Origin: Planococcus rifietoensis
GTDB taxonomy: Bacteria; Bacillota; Bacilli; Bacillales_A; Planococcaceae
DNA: 64,000 nt
Direction: 5' to 3'
Assembly: GCF_001465795.2 (NCBI RefSeq)
Contig: NZ_CP013659.2
Location: 1,134,501-1,198,500 of the forward strand
The notes beneath the pieces were generated by a model. That model had not been told where the DNA came from. It saw nothing but the letters and a program-made list of their open reading frames with translations, and did not search any database. The position numbers and the translations under genes are program-made. Shown piece by piece: positions 26,978 to 38,742 of this stretch (positions within the stretch are counted from its first letter, which is position 1; each line of letters starts with the position of its first letter).

Positions 26978-26985
26978 CAAGCACG

Positions 26986-27025
26986 AAAAAATCCCCGGAC
27001 GCCTCATTGGCATTCGGGGATTTTT
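26986..27025. terminator. Bidirectional terminator between pheA and niaR
   Basis: AAAAATCCCCG and CGGGGATTTTT arms around an 18-base loop lie between convergent genes. Confidence 0.8.
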
Positions 27026-27026
27026 C

Positions 27027-27560
27027 TTATTCCGCTTCTTCGAGCAGATAGCCGTGCTGTTTCATCGCGTCAACTGCTTTCGCAAGCGTTTCAGGAAGAT
27101 CGGCCGTGATGGTGTGGATATGCGTGCCTTCGGTCAGTTCGAGCAAGTAACTCGCACCGGTATCGCGTATGCGCTGCATGAACAAATCGACATCAAGCGG
27201 CGTCGAGACGTGGATCCCAGCCGTCAGTTCACCATAAACAGGGTGTTCGATCGAGACATCCTTGACCGTGACGCCACAGTCAACGAGCAGCCGCAATTCC
27301 GCTTCCGTGTCTTCCGGTTTATGATTGCAGGCGATGCGCCGGCTCACTTGTTTATTGCCGCTCGGGTCCAAGTACAGGTAGCCTTGGCTCGTCGCGATGA
27401 TCGGTTCGCCTTTCGCCTTCAATAAGGTCATGTCGCCGACGACTACTTGGCGTGACACTTGTGCGAGTTTTGCCAGTTCGCTGCCGGTCATCGGCCGACC
27501 CGCTTGCTTCAGCTCATCCAATAATACATTGCGGCGTTCTTCACCGTATAACTTTTTCAT
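27027..27560 (-). CDS. niaR: NiaR-type niacin-responsive repressor
   Basis: 177 residues. The start at 27560 follows GGAGGG on the minus strand. An N-terminal winged helix (GSELAKLAQVSRQVVVGDM) is followed by the 3H domain with conserved histidines (CNHK, SIEHPVYGE, GIHVST, GTHIHT) that binds metal and nicotinic acid. NiaR represses NAD-synthesis genes. In B. subtilis it lies beside nadB-nadC-nadA and nifS; here no nad gene is adjacent, so its targets must be elsewhere. Confidence 0.88.
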   Translation of the reverse strand: MKKLYGEERRNVLLDELKQAGRPMTGSELAKLAQVSRQVVVGDMTLLKAKGEPIIATSQGYLYLDPSGNKQVSRRIACNHKPEDTEAELRLLVDCGVTVKDVSIEHPVYGELTAGIHVSTPLDVDLFMQRIRDTGASYLLELTEGTHIHTITADLPETLAKAVDAMKQHGYLLEEAE

Positions 27561-27602
27561 GAAAACCCTCCGTTGCTCCATATTGCTATACTTTATTTTA
27601 AC

Positions 27603-27764
27603 ATAAAGAGAAACTTCAATCAGCGGGGAGCTCTTTCATCCCCGCTGATTGTTAGTTGATCCAATCGGACTTTTACGGCCTGTGGGATTTCGCTTGGTAA
27701 AGCGAAAGCCTTACAGACCGTTAAAGCGGGATAAAGAGAAACTTCAATCAGCGGGGAGCTCTTT
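27603..27764. repeat. Paired 34-bp direct repeats bounding a palindromic block
   Basis: An identical 34-base sequence starts at 27603 and again at 27731. The first copy is part of a 12-bp-arm hairpin (AATCAGCGGGGA/TCCCCGCTGATT, 27618-27650). Between the copies, CTTTTACGGCCTGT (27670) and ACAGACCGTTAAAG (27713) form a second imperfect palindrome. This fills the niaR-ruvA divergent gap, which contains no gene. Confidence 0.6.
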
Positions 27765-27824
27765 TAGCGCTTCACAATGTCTAGCCGAACCGGATAGCTT
27801 TCTTCGTAGGAGCGGGCGGAATAT

Positions 27825-27832
27825 GGTATAAT
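27825..27832 (+). promoter_or_regulatory. Extended -10 promoter of the ruvA operon
   Basis: TATGGTATAAT gives an extended -10 (TGn followed by TATAAT) 30 bases before the ruvA ATG; no good -35 box is present. Confidence 0.55.
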
Positions 27833-27862
27833 CAATAGGTTGAAAATGAAAGGGCGAGTGCA

Positions 27863-28459
27863 ATGTACGATTACATAAAAGGCCAAGTCACGCGTGTGAC
27901 GCCTGAATATTTAGTAGTGGAACAGCAGGGAGTCGGCTGGCAGATTTTTGCGCCGAACCCGTATTCATTCGGATCCGATGAACTGCAGATCTTTGTGCAT
28001 CATCACGTGCGGGAAGACGCACAATTCCTGTTCGGCTTTCCGACGCTTGAGCAGCGGGAATTGTTCCGCAAACTCATCAGCGTTTCGGGCATCGGCCCTA
28101 AAGGCGCGCTTGCGATTTTGGCATCCGGACAGCCGCAATTCGTCATCGAGGCAATCGAGCAAGAAGACGAAAAGTATTTGGTGAAATTCCCTGGCGTCGG
28201 CAAGAAAACCGCCCGCCAGATGATCTTGGATCTTAAAGGCAAGCTGACGGATTTCTTCGGGGAATCCTATGCAGAAGCCGGTCAGCCGGACTTGTTCGGC
28301 GGCGACGAATCAGAGCTGGAAGAAGCGATGCTCGCACTTGGGGCGCTCGGTTACTCCGAACGCGAGATCACGAAAGTGAAGCCACAACTCAAGGGCCTGG
28401 AACTCGACACGGAAGGCTATATGAAAAAAGCGCTTCAATTATTATTGAAACAAACTTAA
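27863..28459 (+). CDS. ruvA: Holliday junction helicase subunit RuvA
   Basis: 198 residues. N-terminal OB fold ([20 protein letters not shown]), two helix-hairpin-helix motifs ([35 protein letters not shown]) and a C-terminal domain that contacts RuvB. It binds four-way junctions as a tetramer. It is first gene of ruvAB-queA-tgt-yajC; bofC, which precedes ruvA in B. subtilis, is absent. Confidence 0.96.
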   Translation: MYDYIKGQVTRVTPEYLVVEQQGVGWQIFAPNPYSFGSDELQIFVHHHVREDAQFLFGFPTLEQRELFRKLISVSGIGPKGALAILASGQPQFVIEAIEQEDEKYLVKFPGVGKKTARQMILDLKGKLTDFFGESYAEAGQPDLFGGDESELEEAMLALGALGYSEREITKVKPQLKGLELDTEGYMKKALQLLLKQT

Positions 28460-28475
28460 CGAGGAGGCGAACGCC

Positions 28476-29470
28476 ATGGAAGAACGCATTATCGACGGCG
28501 AAATTTCGGAATTCGATGAGCGCTTTGAACAATCGTTACGTCCACAGCGTTTGTCGCAATATATCGGCCAGCAGAAAGTAAAGCACAATCTGGAGATTTT
28601 CATCGAAGCGGCGAAAATGCGCAACGAATCGCTTGACCATGTGCTGCTTTACGGTCCGCCGGGTCTCGGGAAAACGACGCTGGCGACTGTCATCGCCAAT
28701 GAAATGGAAGTCGGCGTGAAGATGACCTCAGGACCTGCGATCGAACGCCCCGGTGATTTGGCGGCGATCGTTTCGTCACTCGAGCCGGGAGATGTATTGT
28801 TCATCGACGAGATCCACCGCTTGAACCGTTCGATCGAAGAAGTGCTTTATCCGGCGATGGAGGATTTCTGCCTTGATATCGTCGTTGGCAAAGGCCCGAC
28901 TGCGCGTTCTGTGCGGCTTGATTTACCGCCGTTCACGTTGATCGGGGCGACGACGCGTGCGGGCGCATTATCAGCACCGCTGCGCGACCGTTTCGGTGTG
29001 TTGTCACGGCTCGAGTATTACGACACGGAAGCCTTGACGGATATCGTCGAACGCAGTGCCGCTTTATTCGAAGCGGACATCGACCCGCATGCCGCCATTG
29101 AAATCGCACGCCGTTCCCGTGGGACCCCGCGTATTGCGAACCGCTTGCTAAAACGCGTGCGCGATTACGCGATGGTGCGCGGCAATGGCTCGATCACCAC
29201 TGAGATGGCCGAGCAAGCTTTGGAGATGCTGCAAGTCGACCCGCTCGGCCTTGACCATATCGACCACAAGCTATTGACCGGCATGATCAGCCGTTTCCGT
29301 GGCGGGCCAGTCGGCGTGGACACGATCGCTGCAAGCATCGGCGAGGAATCGACGACGATCGAAGACGTCTACGAACCGTATCTATTGCAAATCGGCTTTA
29401 TTCAACGGACACCGAGAGGGCGCACGGTGACGCCTCTTGCATACGAACACTTTAAAATGGAGATGCCTGA

Positions 29471-29474
<4 letters not shown>
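28476..29474 (+). CDS. ruvB: Holliday junction branch-migration ATPase RuvB
   Basis: 332 residues. AAA+ core with Walker [11 protein letters not shown], Walker [10 protein letters not shown], sensor 1 and the arginine-finger region ([24 protein letters not shown]), then a winged-helix DNA-binding domain. ACGAGGAGGCG gives a strong SD. It overlaps queA by 4 bases. Confidence 0.97.
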
Positions 29475-31689
<2,215 letters not shown>

Positions 31690-31729
31690 GTTCGAAACGA
31701 TAGAGAACACGAAAGGGGGAAATTGAACA

Positions 31730-31987
31730 ATGGAAACATTAATTGCGTTATCACCTTTACTATTGATGTTCTTGCTGATGTGGCTCTTCATCATCCGCCC
31801 GGCGCAAAAACGCCAAAAAACGACAGCCAACATGCAGTCGGAATTGAAGCGTGGGGACCGCATCGTCACGATCGGCGGCTTGCATGGCCAAGTCGACGCA
31901 GTAGACGATTCAACCATCTACATCACGGTAGCTGACGGCACGCGTATGCAATTCGAGCGCCAAGCAATCGCCCGCATCGTTGAATAA
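31730..31987 (+). CDS. yajC: Preprotein translocase subunit YajC
   Basis: 85 residues. One N-terminal transmembrane helix (SPLLLMFLLMWLFIIRPAQKRQK, with the usual RPxxKR motif after it) and a small soluble domain (RIVTIGGLHGQV). It associates with SecDF and YidC. GAAAGGGGGAA lies upstream. Position after tgt is conserved. Confidence 0.93.
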   Translation: METLIALSPLLLMFLLMWLFIIRPAQKRQKTTANMQSELKRGDRIVTIGGLHGQVDAVDDSTIYITVADGTRMQFERQAIARIVE

Positions 31988-31995
31988 GTAACCGC

Positions 31996-32028
31996 AAAAA
32001 CCGTCTTCCTTTCGGGAGGCGTTTTTTT
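31996..32028 (+). terminator. Terminator after yajC
   Basis: CGTCTTCC/GGGAGGCG stem with two G-U pairs, tttc loop and a seven-T tail. Confidence 0.75.
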
Positions 32029-32170
32029 CGTCCATTGGGAAATCCACTATACTCTAACTGAACAAAGCTATTTATAGCCTTTATAAGAACAATATTATGT
32101 AAAATAAATGAAGCTGTAGATTAAGTAGCCTATTTTGGTTAGTTTCTTATCTAATGTATATACTCAAATT

Positions 32171-32395
32171 AAAGAGCGGAAGGCGGCGACTAATGAATAA
32201 GCGAAAGGCACTTGAGCTTGTTCATTTGCGACGCATCCGCTTTGCGGATGTGGGAGCAGCTGCGTTTTGAACTGAATTCTTAGTGAAAAAGAAGCGGCTG
32301 AGGCCATGCCCTGGCAGCTGGCATCGCGACGTCCTGTCGCGCCAGCTGCATGACCCACATCCTGTGGGCCCGAAAGCGTCCGCCTGGAGCGATTT
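32171..32395. repeat. GC-rich intergenic element with nested hairpins
   Basis: An island of about 225 bp in an AT-rich gap. Hairpins are ATCCGC/GCGGAT near 32235-32250, a strong CAGCTGGC...GCCAGCTG arm with inner GCGAC/GTCGC at 32315-32348, and CCCACA/TGTGGG at 32354-32368. The outer ends share an inverted AGGCGG block, starting GCGGAAGGCGG and finishing CCGCCTGGAGC. It looks like a dispersed Bacillales repeat. No gene is convincing in 31988-32513. Confidence 0.5.
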
Positions 32396-32513
32396 CATTA
32401 ACTTATTTTAACCAAAATAAATTAAACAATTTTCCAAAAATTTTCATACATTTGTTCTAAAATTTCCATCTGAGAGTTACAATGGAAACAGAACTGCAGA
32501 AAGGAGAACCGAC

Positions 32514-32834
32514 ATGATGAGCTATCCGGAAAAGTACGAGCAAGTGCTGCCGGCATTGGAGAGCAAATGCAGCGAATTCACGTATTTGCAATATGAAACA
32601 TTTACCCCGGAAGCATTATGGGATTATTGCCTGAAAAAAGCGTGGAAAAAGAAAAAAATCGAAGACATGCGTTTGCATGAAATGGTGTCGGATATCATGG
32701 ATCTGACAGCTTCCGATTTTGTCGCTTACCATCAGGTGGAAGCCTTTAAAACCGCGAACTTTTTCACGGAAGACAGCATGGAGGACCTGCAGCAGCTTCT
32801 TCGTCCGGCGCGCCAGAAACCGCGTGGGATTTGA
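32514..32834 (+). CDS. comN: Post-transcriptional regulator ComN
   Basis: A 106-residue small acidic and basic mixed protein (KYEQVLPALESKCSEFTYL, LWDYCLKKAWKKKK) that matches the ComN/YrzD family encoded before secDF in Bacillus. In B. subtilis ComN raises comE mRNA levels and interacts with DivIVA. AAGGAG lies 7 bases before ATG 32514. Its target comE is not in this window. spoVB, found nearby in B. subtilis, is missing. Confidence 0.8.
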   Translation: MMSYPEKYEQVLPALESKCSEFTYLQYETFTPEALWDYCLKKAWKKKKIEDMRLHEMVSDIMDLTASDFVAYHQVEAFKTANFFTEDSMEDLQQLLRPARQKPRGI

Positions 32835-32897
32835 CACCTTTTGGCACGTCACCGATAATGTAAGTGCTGTGTTCTATATTGAGGAGGAACTATACAT

Positions 32898-35174
32898 ATG
32901 AAAGCAAGATCTCGCATCATCGCCTTTTTCCTGCTGGTATTCATGCTCATTGGCCTGATTGGCACGACCAGCCTGCCGATCGCCAAAGACATCAATCTCG
33001 GGCTTGATCTGCAGGGCGGATTTGAAGTTCTTTATCAAGTCGAACCGCTCGAAGAAGGACAGGAAATTACAGAAGAAGTCGTCTCTGATACGACAGATGC
33101 GCTGAGAAGCCGCATCGATGTGCTCGGCGTAAGTGAGCCGAGCATCCAAATCGAAAGCGGCAACCGCATACGCGTTCAATTGGCGGGTATTGAAGACCAA
33201 TCGTCTGCCCGTGAGCTGCTTTCAACAGAAGCGAATTTATCGTTCCGCGATGCAGATGATAATGTCATGCTATCGGGGAATGACCTCGCGCAAGGCGGTG
33301 CGACGGCTACTTTCAACCAGGAAGGCCAGCCAATCGTCACACTTGAACTGAACGAACCGGGCAAATTCGCTGAAGTGACGGGCGAAATCGCTCAAAAGCC
33401 GGCACCGGACAATGTCTTGGTCATCTGGCTCGATTTTGAAGAAGGCGTCGATTCCTATCAGGAAGAACGCCTGGAAGCGGATCCGAAATTCGTTTCCGAC
33501 CCGCGTGTATCACAGCGCATCAATTCACCAAGCGTTGAAATCTCCGGTTCCTTTACAGTTGAGGAAACGCAGAATTTGGCCGGTATTTTGAACGCCGGGG
33601 CGCTTCCGGTAAAACTCGAAGAAGTGTATTCGACTTCTGTCGGGGCGCAATTTGGTGAACAGGCGCTTGACCAGACGACTTTCGCTGCTGGAATCGGCAT
33701 CGCGGCAGTTCTCATCTTCATGCTGTTGTTCTACCGTTTCCCAGGCGCGATCGCAGTCGTCACGCTATCCGCTTACGTCTATTTGATCCTTGTGATCTTC
33801 CAGTGGATTGGCGGGGTGCTGACCTTGCCAGGTATCGCAGCTATCATGCTCGGTGTCGGGATGGCAGTCGATGCCAATATCATCACCTATGAGCGCATAC
33901 GCGAAGAATTGCGGACAGGCGAATCCGTTCGGGATGCGTTTCGTACAGGCGCAAGATCTTCATTTTCTGCGATCATCGACGCGAATATCACGACACTTTT
34001 AGCTGCCGCCGTCTTGTTCTATTTCGGCACAAGCTCCGTTAAAGGTTTTGCGACGATGCTGATTATTTCCATTCTTGCCAGCTTCCTGACTGCTGTATGG
34101 GGTTCTCGTCTTCTGCTTGGTTTGTGGGTATGGAGCGGATTCCTGGATGATAAACCGGGATGGTTCGGCTTATCGAAAAACAAGATTCACTCAAAAGAAG
34201 AAAATCTTCACATCACGGATTTGACGACGCCTTACGACCGCTTTGATTTTGCCGGCAACCGCCGCAAATTCTTCGCTGCCTCGCTTGCGCTCATTTTAGC
34301 AGGCATGGTCGTGCTGTCGATTTTCCAATTGAACTTAGGAATCGATTTCTCCAGCGGTACACGCGTCGAAGTCACTTCTGAATCTTCATTGACAAAAGAT
34401 GAAGTGGAGAGCTTCGTGGAAAGTGCAGGCTACCCGTCTGACGACATCGTCATGGCAGGGGAAGGTTCTTCAATCGGCGTCGTTCGATACAGCGAAGAAT
34501 TCAGCCAAACGGAAATTGACGAATTGAAATCTGCGGCAATAGACGAATACGGCATCGAGCCGAACGTCTCGACCGTATCGCCGACTGTCGGCATTGAACT
34601 GGCACAAAATGCCTTGTACGCGCTTGCCATTGCGGCAGTCGGCATTATCATCTATGTGGCATTCCGCTTTGAATGGCGCATGGGTGTGGCCTCGGTCGTC
34701 GCGCTTCTGCACGATGCGTTCTTCATCGTCGCGGCATTCAGTTTACTGCGGCTTGAAGTGGACATTACGTTCATCGCTGCCGTGCTGACGATCATCGGAT
34801 ATTCGATCAACGACACAATCGTAACCTTTGACCGGATCCGCGAGAACATGCGCCGCGTCAAAAAGGTGGAAACGGTGGAGCAATTGGAGAAAATCGTCAA
34901 TACTTCACTGCGCCAGACCTTGACGCGTTCGGTCAATACCGTCATGACGGTATTCCTCGTTGTGCTTGCGCTTCTGATCTTTGGCGCTGCTTCGATCACG
35001 AATTTCTCGATCGCTTTGTTGATCGGCTTGGTCGCAGGGACGTACTCATCGATCTTTATCGCTGCTCAACTATGGCTCGTCATGAAAAAAGGCGAGTTGA
35101 AAAAGAAAGGCCCGATCGATATCGAGAAGAAAGAACAAGAGTCCAAATGGGGCTCTGACGAACCGGTCGTTTAA
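32898..35174 (+). CDS. secDF: Fused protein-export subunits SecDF
   Basis: 758 residues joining SecD and SecF in one chain, as in Bacillus. The SecD half has INLGLDLQGG (D1 motif), a first periplasmic-type domain and GMAVDANIITYERIREE (D5). The SecF half begins near residue 450 with LNLGIDFSSGTRVEV and ends with YSINDTIVTFDRIRENMR. Twelve membrane segments are expected. It uses proton motive force to pull exported proteins from SecYEG. GAGGAGG precedes the ATG. Confidence 0.96.
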   Translation: MKARSRIIAFFLLVFMLIGLIGTTSLPIAKDINLGLDLQGGFEVLYQVEPLEEGQEITEEVVSDTTDALRSRIDVLGVSEPSIQIESGNRIRVQLAGIEDQSSARELLSTEANLSFRDADDNVMLSGNDLAQGGATATFNQEGQPIVTLELNEPGKFAEVTGEIAQKPAPDNVLVIWLDFEEGVDSYQEERLEADPKFVSDPRVSQRINSPSVEISGSFTVEETQNLAGILNAGALPVKLEEVYSTSVGAQFGEQALDQTTFAAGIGIAAVLIFMLLFYRFPGAIAVVTLSAYVYLILVIFQWIGGVLTLPGIAAIMLGVGMAVDANIITYERIREELRTGESVRDAFRTGARSSFSAIIDANITTLLAAAVLFYFGTSSVKGFATMLIISILASFLTAVWGSRLLLGLWVWSGFLDDKPGWFGLSKNKIHSKEENLHITDLTTPYDRFDFAGNRRKFFAASLALILAGMVVLSIFQLNLGIDFSSGTRVEVTSESSLTKDEVESFVESAGYPSDDIVMAGEGSSIGVVRYSEEFSQTEIDELKSAAIDEYGIEPNVSTVSPTVGIELAQNALYALAIAAVGIIIYVAFRFEWRMGVASVVALLHDAFFIVAAFSLLRLEVDITFIAAVLTIIGYSINDTIVTFDRIRENMRRVKKVETVEQLEKIVNTSLRQTLTRSVNTVMTVFLVVLALLIFGAASITNFSIALLIGLVAGTYSSIFIAAQLWLVMKKGELKKKGPIDIEKKEQESKWGSDEPVV

Positions 35175-35187
35175 GTTTAATAGGATA

Positions 35188-35229
35188 AAGGGACAGGGTA
35201 TAGAGTATTGATACCTTGTCCCTTTTTTT
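35188..35229 (+). terminator. Terminator after secDF
   Basis: AAGGGACAGGGTAT pairs with ATACCTTGTCCCTT and is followed by seven T. It overlaps the upstream open frame of the next gene, which argues for that gene's internal start at 35282. Confidence 0.88.
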
Positions 35230-35281
35230 GTGCAAAAAGCGGAAAGGTGTACACAGTTTGAAAAAAGAAGGGATGGTTCAC

Positions 35282-35722
35282 ATGAAATTGCAATGGCTCT
35301 TATTGCTTGGTCTAGTTTTTGCTATCATCATCGCGGTATTTGCAGTATTTAATGTCGATAATGTGCCGGTCAATTATGTGTTCGGCGAATCACAATGGCC
35401 ATTGATCCTGGTCATTCTCGTGTCCGCGTTACTCGGCTTCCTGTTGTCGAGCATTCTCGCCATGACACGCACGTACCAATTGAAGCGCAAAGTGAAAACG
35501 CTCCAGAAAGAAGTGGCAGTCAAGGAATCGCTTATCGCCACGCAGCAGAACGAAATCGCAGAGTACCAACGCGCAGGCGTCACGCCTGATGCAATGGTCG
35601 TCACCGGGGAAGAACGGACGTACGATGCCGACGATTCGCTCCGGTCGCAGCCAAAACGCGACGAGTTCGGCGTCAACGATACAGAAGACCGCCGTCCGGA
35701 CACGCGCCGCGACGGATTGTAA
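35282..35722 (+). CDS. LapA-domain membrane protein (YrvD-like)
   Basis: 146 residues. Two transmembrane helices (LLLGLVFAIIIAVFAVFNVD, LILVILVSALLGFLLSSILAM) form the LapA/DUF1049 fold, followed by a coiled coil (LKRKVKTLQKEVAVKESL) and a polar tail rich in Asp and Arg. ATG 35282 is chosen because AGAAGGGA precedes it and the longer frame runs into the secDF terminator. Position before recJ corresponds to B. subtilis yrvD. Function is unknown. Confidence 0.78.
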   Translation: MKLQWLLLLGLVFAIIIAVFAVFNVDNVPVNYVFGESQWPLILVILVSALLGFLLSSILAMTRTYQLKRKVKTLQKEVAVKESLIATQQNEIAEYQRAGVTPDAMVVTGEERTYDADDSLRSQPKRDEFGVNDTEDRRPDTRRDGL

Positions 35723-35729
35723 AAAAATG

Positions 35730-35759
35730 AACCTTTCGGCGCTTAGCCGAAAGGTTTTT
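35730..35759 (+). terminator. Terminator before recJ
   Basis: AACCTTTCGGC/GCCGAAAGGTT hairpin with a T run. Confidence 0.85.
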
Positions 35760-35777
35760 GTCTGCCCGCTGATGTTG

Positions 35778-35783
35778 TATAAT
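35778..35783 (+). promoter_or_regulatory. Candidate -10 box for recJ
   Basis: A perfect TATAAT lies 25 bases before the recJ ATG, right after the previous terminator; the -35 region is inside that terminator and weak. Confidence 0.4.
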
Positions 35784-35807
35784 GTACGGGTGAGGAAGTG
35801 AGATCCA

Positions 35808-38150
35808 ATGATTGAATCGAAAAAAAGATGGCAATTGACAAGCCCGGATGAACAAGCCGTCCAGAACTTGCAAGAAGCGCTATCCTTGTCGTCTGTGCTG
35901 GCGAAGATCCTTGTCACGCGCGGCATTGACACAGTGGAAAAAGCGCAGGAATTTCTGGATGTCGAATTATCCGGCATACATAATCCGTTTCTGATGAAGG
36001 ATATGGACGTCGCAGTGGCGCGTATCCAACAGGCGATTGAAGCGGAAGAGAAGATTCTCGTCTACGGCGATTACGACGCAGACGGAGTGACGAGCACGAC
36101 GGTCATGATGACGGTTCTGCAGGATTTGGGGGCAGATGTATCCTTCAAGATCCCAAACCGCTTCGACCATGGCTACGGCCCGAATGCAGAGCTGTTCAAG
36201 GAAGCCCATGCAGAAGGCATCAACTTAATTGTCACGGTCGATAACGGCGTGTCAGGAATCGAGCCGGTGCGCTTGGCGAACGAACTCGGGATGGACGTCA
36301 TCATCAGCGACCACCACGACATCGGCGATGAACTCCCCGACGCACTCGCGGTCATTCATCCACGGCATCCGGAAGGCCAGTACCCGTTCGGCGAACTGGC
36401 CGGTGTCGGCGTCGCGTTCAAAATGGCGCAAGCGCTCTACGGAGACATTCCGGACCATTTGACAGAACTTGTTGCGATCGGAACGATTGCCGACTTGGTG
36501 CCATTGCACGGCGAGAACCGCGTGCTCGTCAAAGAAGGCTTGCGCGCCTTGCAGGATTCACCGATGCCCGCGATTGTGGCGCTCGCGGATGTTGCAGGCG
36601 TTAAGCAGCGCGATATCACAGAAGAGACGATCGGCTTCATGTTCGGCCCGCGCATCAATGCGATTGGCCGTCTGCAATCAGCAGACCCGGCTGTGCGGAT
36701 GTTCATGACTGACGATCCATCGGAAGCGAGATCACTTGCGGACGGTTTGGACGTTTTGAATAAAGAACGCCAGGCGATCGTCAAAGCAATCTCCGAGCAA
36801 GCGATCGAGCAAGTGGAAGCGCGCTACGGGGAACAGCTGCCGCACGTCATCGTCGTTTCACAAGAAGGGTGGAATCCCGGTGTTGTCGGCATCGTCGCAT
36901 CGAAATTGACCGAAAAATTCTATCGTCCGTCGATTGTGCTGTCGCTCGACTTGGCAAACGGCAAAGCGAAGGGGTCGGCGCGCAGCATCGAAGGCTTCCA
37001 TCTATACAACGAACTCGCCAAAAACCGCGACATCCTGCCGCATTTCGGCGGCCACCCGATGGCAGCAGGCATGACGCTTGCTGCGGGAGACGTCGATGAG
37101 TTGCGCGAACGTTTGAACGAACAAGCGAAAGCATCATTAACTGCAGAAGATTTGGTGCCGGTCGTGTCGATTGATATTCCCGTAACGCTCGATGAAGTGG
37201 ATACGGATACGATTGAAGGCATGCGCCGCTTAGCGCCGTTTGGCATGGGCTTTGCCAAGCCGAAGTTTTATTTGAATGGCGTGAAAGTGGCGGGCATCCG
37301 CAAAATCGGCGCCAGCCAAGCGCATCTGAAGATGGAGCTGGCACAAAATGGCTCCACCTTGGATGCAGTCGGCTTCGGCATCGGGGAACTCGGCGATGAA
37401 CTGACGCCCGATGTGAAAATCGATGTCATCGGCGACCTGCAGATCAACGAATGGAACGGCCGCAAAAAACCGCAGCTATTGGTAGAGGATATCCGCACGG
37501 ACGAATGGCAGTTATTCGATATCCGCGGAATCCGTCAAGTCAGCCGCTGGTCGAAGCTCATCCCGAAACAAAACCAGGTGTTCGTCGCTTTCCAGAAAGA
37601 GACGGAAGCGGTATTCAGTTCGCTGTTAGAAGGGCCGATCGTTGCTGCACAAGCCCTTGCTGAATCGGATTCTGGGAAAGACCATCTTGTGCTGCTGGAT
37701 CTGCCGGATTCAGAAGAACAATTGTCGGCCGTTCTCAAACAACTGCGTCCAAAGCGTGTCTATGCCCATTTCTATGCGCAGGAATCCCAGTATTTCGAGC
37801 GCATCCCGGACCGCGACCAATTCAAATGGCTGTTCGGTTTCGTCAAGAAGCGCGGCACCTTCGATTTCAAAAAGAACGGCGAAGAGCTCGCCAAACATAA
37901 AGGCTGGAGCCGGGAAACATTATTTTTCATGCTTCAGGTGTTTTTTGAACTCGGTTTTGTTACACTTAACAATGGAATTACCGAGATTGCACAGGCTCCG
38001 GGAAAACGCGATCTTTCAGAAGCGCCGGCTTACAAAAAGCGCGAGCGGCAGATTGCATTGGAACAAAAGCTCTTGTATGCATCCTATCGGGATCTAAAAG
38101 ACTGGTTTGACGCCCAAGTGTCAGCCAAGGAGGAAGAATTATGGATTTAA
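35808..38150 (+). CDS. recJ: Single-strand DNA exonuclease RecJ
   Basis: 780 residues, the long Bacillales form. DHH-domain motifs are [28 protein letters not shown] and HPRHPEG; DHHA1 follows with the [11 protein letters not shown] motif, then an OB domain and a C-terminal extension typical of Firmicutes. It degrades single-stranded DNA 5' to 3' in recombination and repair. It overlaps apt by 10 bases. Confidence 0.95.
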   Translation: MIESKKRWQLTSPDEQAVQNLQEALSLSSVLAKILVTRGIDTVEKAQEFLDVELSGIHNPFLMKDMDVAVARIQQAIEAEEKILVYGDYDADGVTSTTVMMTVLQDLGADVSFKIPNRFDHGYGPNAELFKEAHAEGINLIVTVDNGVSGIEPVRLANELGMDVIISDHHDIGDELPDALAVIHPRHPEGQYPFGELAGVGVAFKMAQALYGDIPDHLTELVAIGTIADLVPLHGENRVLVKEGLRALQDSPMPAIVALADVAGVKQRDITEETIGFMFGPRINAIGRLQSADPAVRMFMTDDPSEARSLADGLDVLNKERQAIVKAISEQAIEQVEARYGEQLPHVIVVSQEGWNPGVVGIVASKLTEKFYRPSIVLSLDLANGKAKGSARSIEGFHLYNELAKNRDILPHFGGHPMAAGMTLAAGDVDELRERLNEQAKASLTAEDLVPVVSIDIPVTLDEVDTDTIEGMRRLAPFGMGFAKPKFYLNGVKVAGIRKIGASQAHLKMELAQNGSTLDAVGFGIGELGDELTPDVKIDVIGDLQINEWNGRKKPQLLVEDIRTDEWQLFDIRGIRQVSRWSKLIPKQNQVFVAFQKETEAVFSSLLEGPIVAAQALAESDSGKDHLVLLDLPDSEEQLSAVLKQLRPKRVYAHFYAQESQYFERIPDRDQFKWLFGFVKKRGTFDFKKNGEELAKHKGWSRETLFFMLQVFFELGFVTLNNGITEIAQAPGKRDLSEAPAYKKRERQIALEQKLLYASYRDLKDWFDAQVSAKEEELWI

Positions 38151-38653
38151 AGCAATATATAACCATCGTAGAAGATTGGCCGAAGCCAGGAATCAAATTC
38201 AAGGACATTACATCTTTGATGGACAGCGGCGAAGCCTATAAATACGCAACGGACCAAATCGTCGCATACGCGAAGACGGTCGATGCAGAACTTATCGTCG
38301 GGCCGGAAGCTCGCGGCTTCATCATTGGCTGTCCAGTTGCTTACGCTCTTGGAATCGGCTTTGCGCCAGTCCGCAAAGAAGGCAAATTGCCGCGTGAAGT
38401 GATTCGCGCACAATATGGCCTCGAGTACGGGACAGACGTATTGACGATGCATAAAGACGCCATCAAACCGGGGCAGCGCGTCTTGATCACGGACGATCTT
38501 TTGGCTACCGGCGGAACGATCAACGCAACGATCAACCTGGTCGAACAGCTTGGCGGCGTTGTTGTCGGCTGCGCATTTTTAATCGAATTGACTTATCTGG
38601 ATGGCCGCAAGAACCTCGACGGCTACGATGTCACAACTTTGATGCAATATTAA
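38141..38653 (+). CDS. apt: Adenine phosphoribosyltransferase
   Basis: 170 residues. [10 protein letters not shown] and the PRPP-binding motif [16 protein letters not shown] are present. It salvages adenine to AMP. AAGGAGGAA lies 6 bases before the ATG, within the recJ 3' end. In B. subtilis apt is followed directly by relA; here another gene is inserted. Confidence 0.96.
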   Translation: MDLKQYITIVEDWPKPGIKFKDITSLMDSGEAYKYATDQIVAYAKTVDAELIVGPEARGFIIGCPVAYALGIGFAPVRKEGKLPREVIRAQYGLEYGTDVLTMHKDAIKPGQRVLITDDLLATGGTINATINLVEQLGGVVVGCAFLIELTYLDGRKNLDGYDVTTLMQY

Positions 38654-38654
38654 G

Positions 38655-38692
38655 AAAATCACTTTGCCTTTTTGGGCAAGGTGATTTTTTTT
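38655..38692 (+). terminator. Terminator after apt
   Basis: AATCACTTTGCC/GGGCAAGGTGATT hairpin followed by eight T. Confidence 0.85.
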
Positions 38693-38742
38693 CTGACGGT
38701 AGGGTATGGTAGAGAAAGAAACTAGCGAGAGAGGTGATTTCC

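Noticed and set aside
27603-27764. Possible CRISPR from the repeated 34-bp unit
   Set aside because: Only two copies, the space between them is itself palindromic and 94 bases long, and no cas genes are near.
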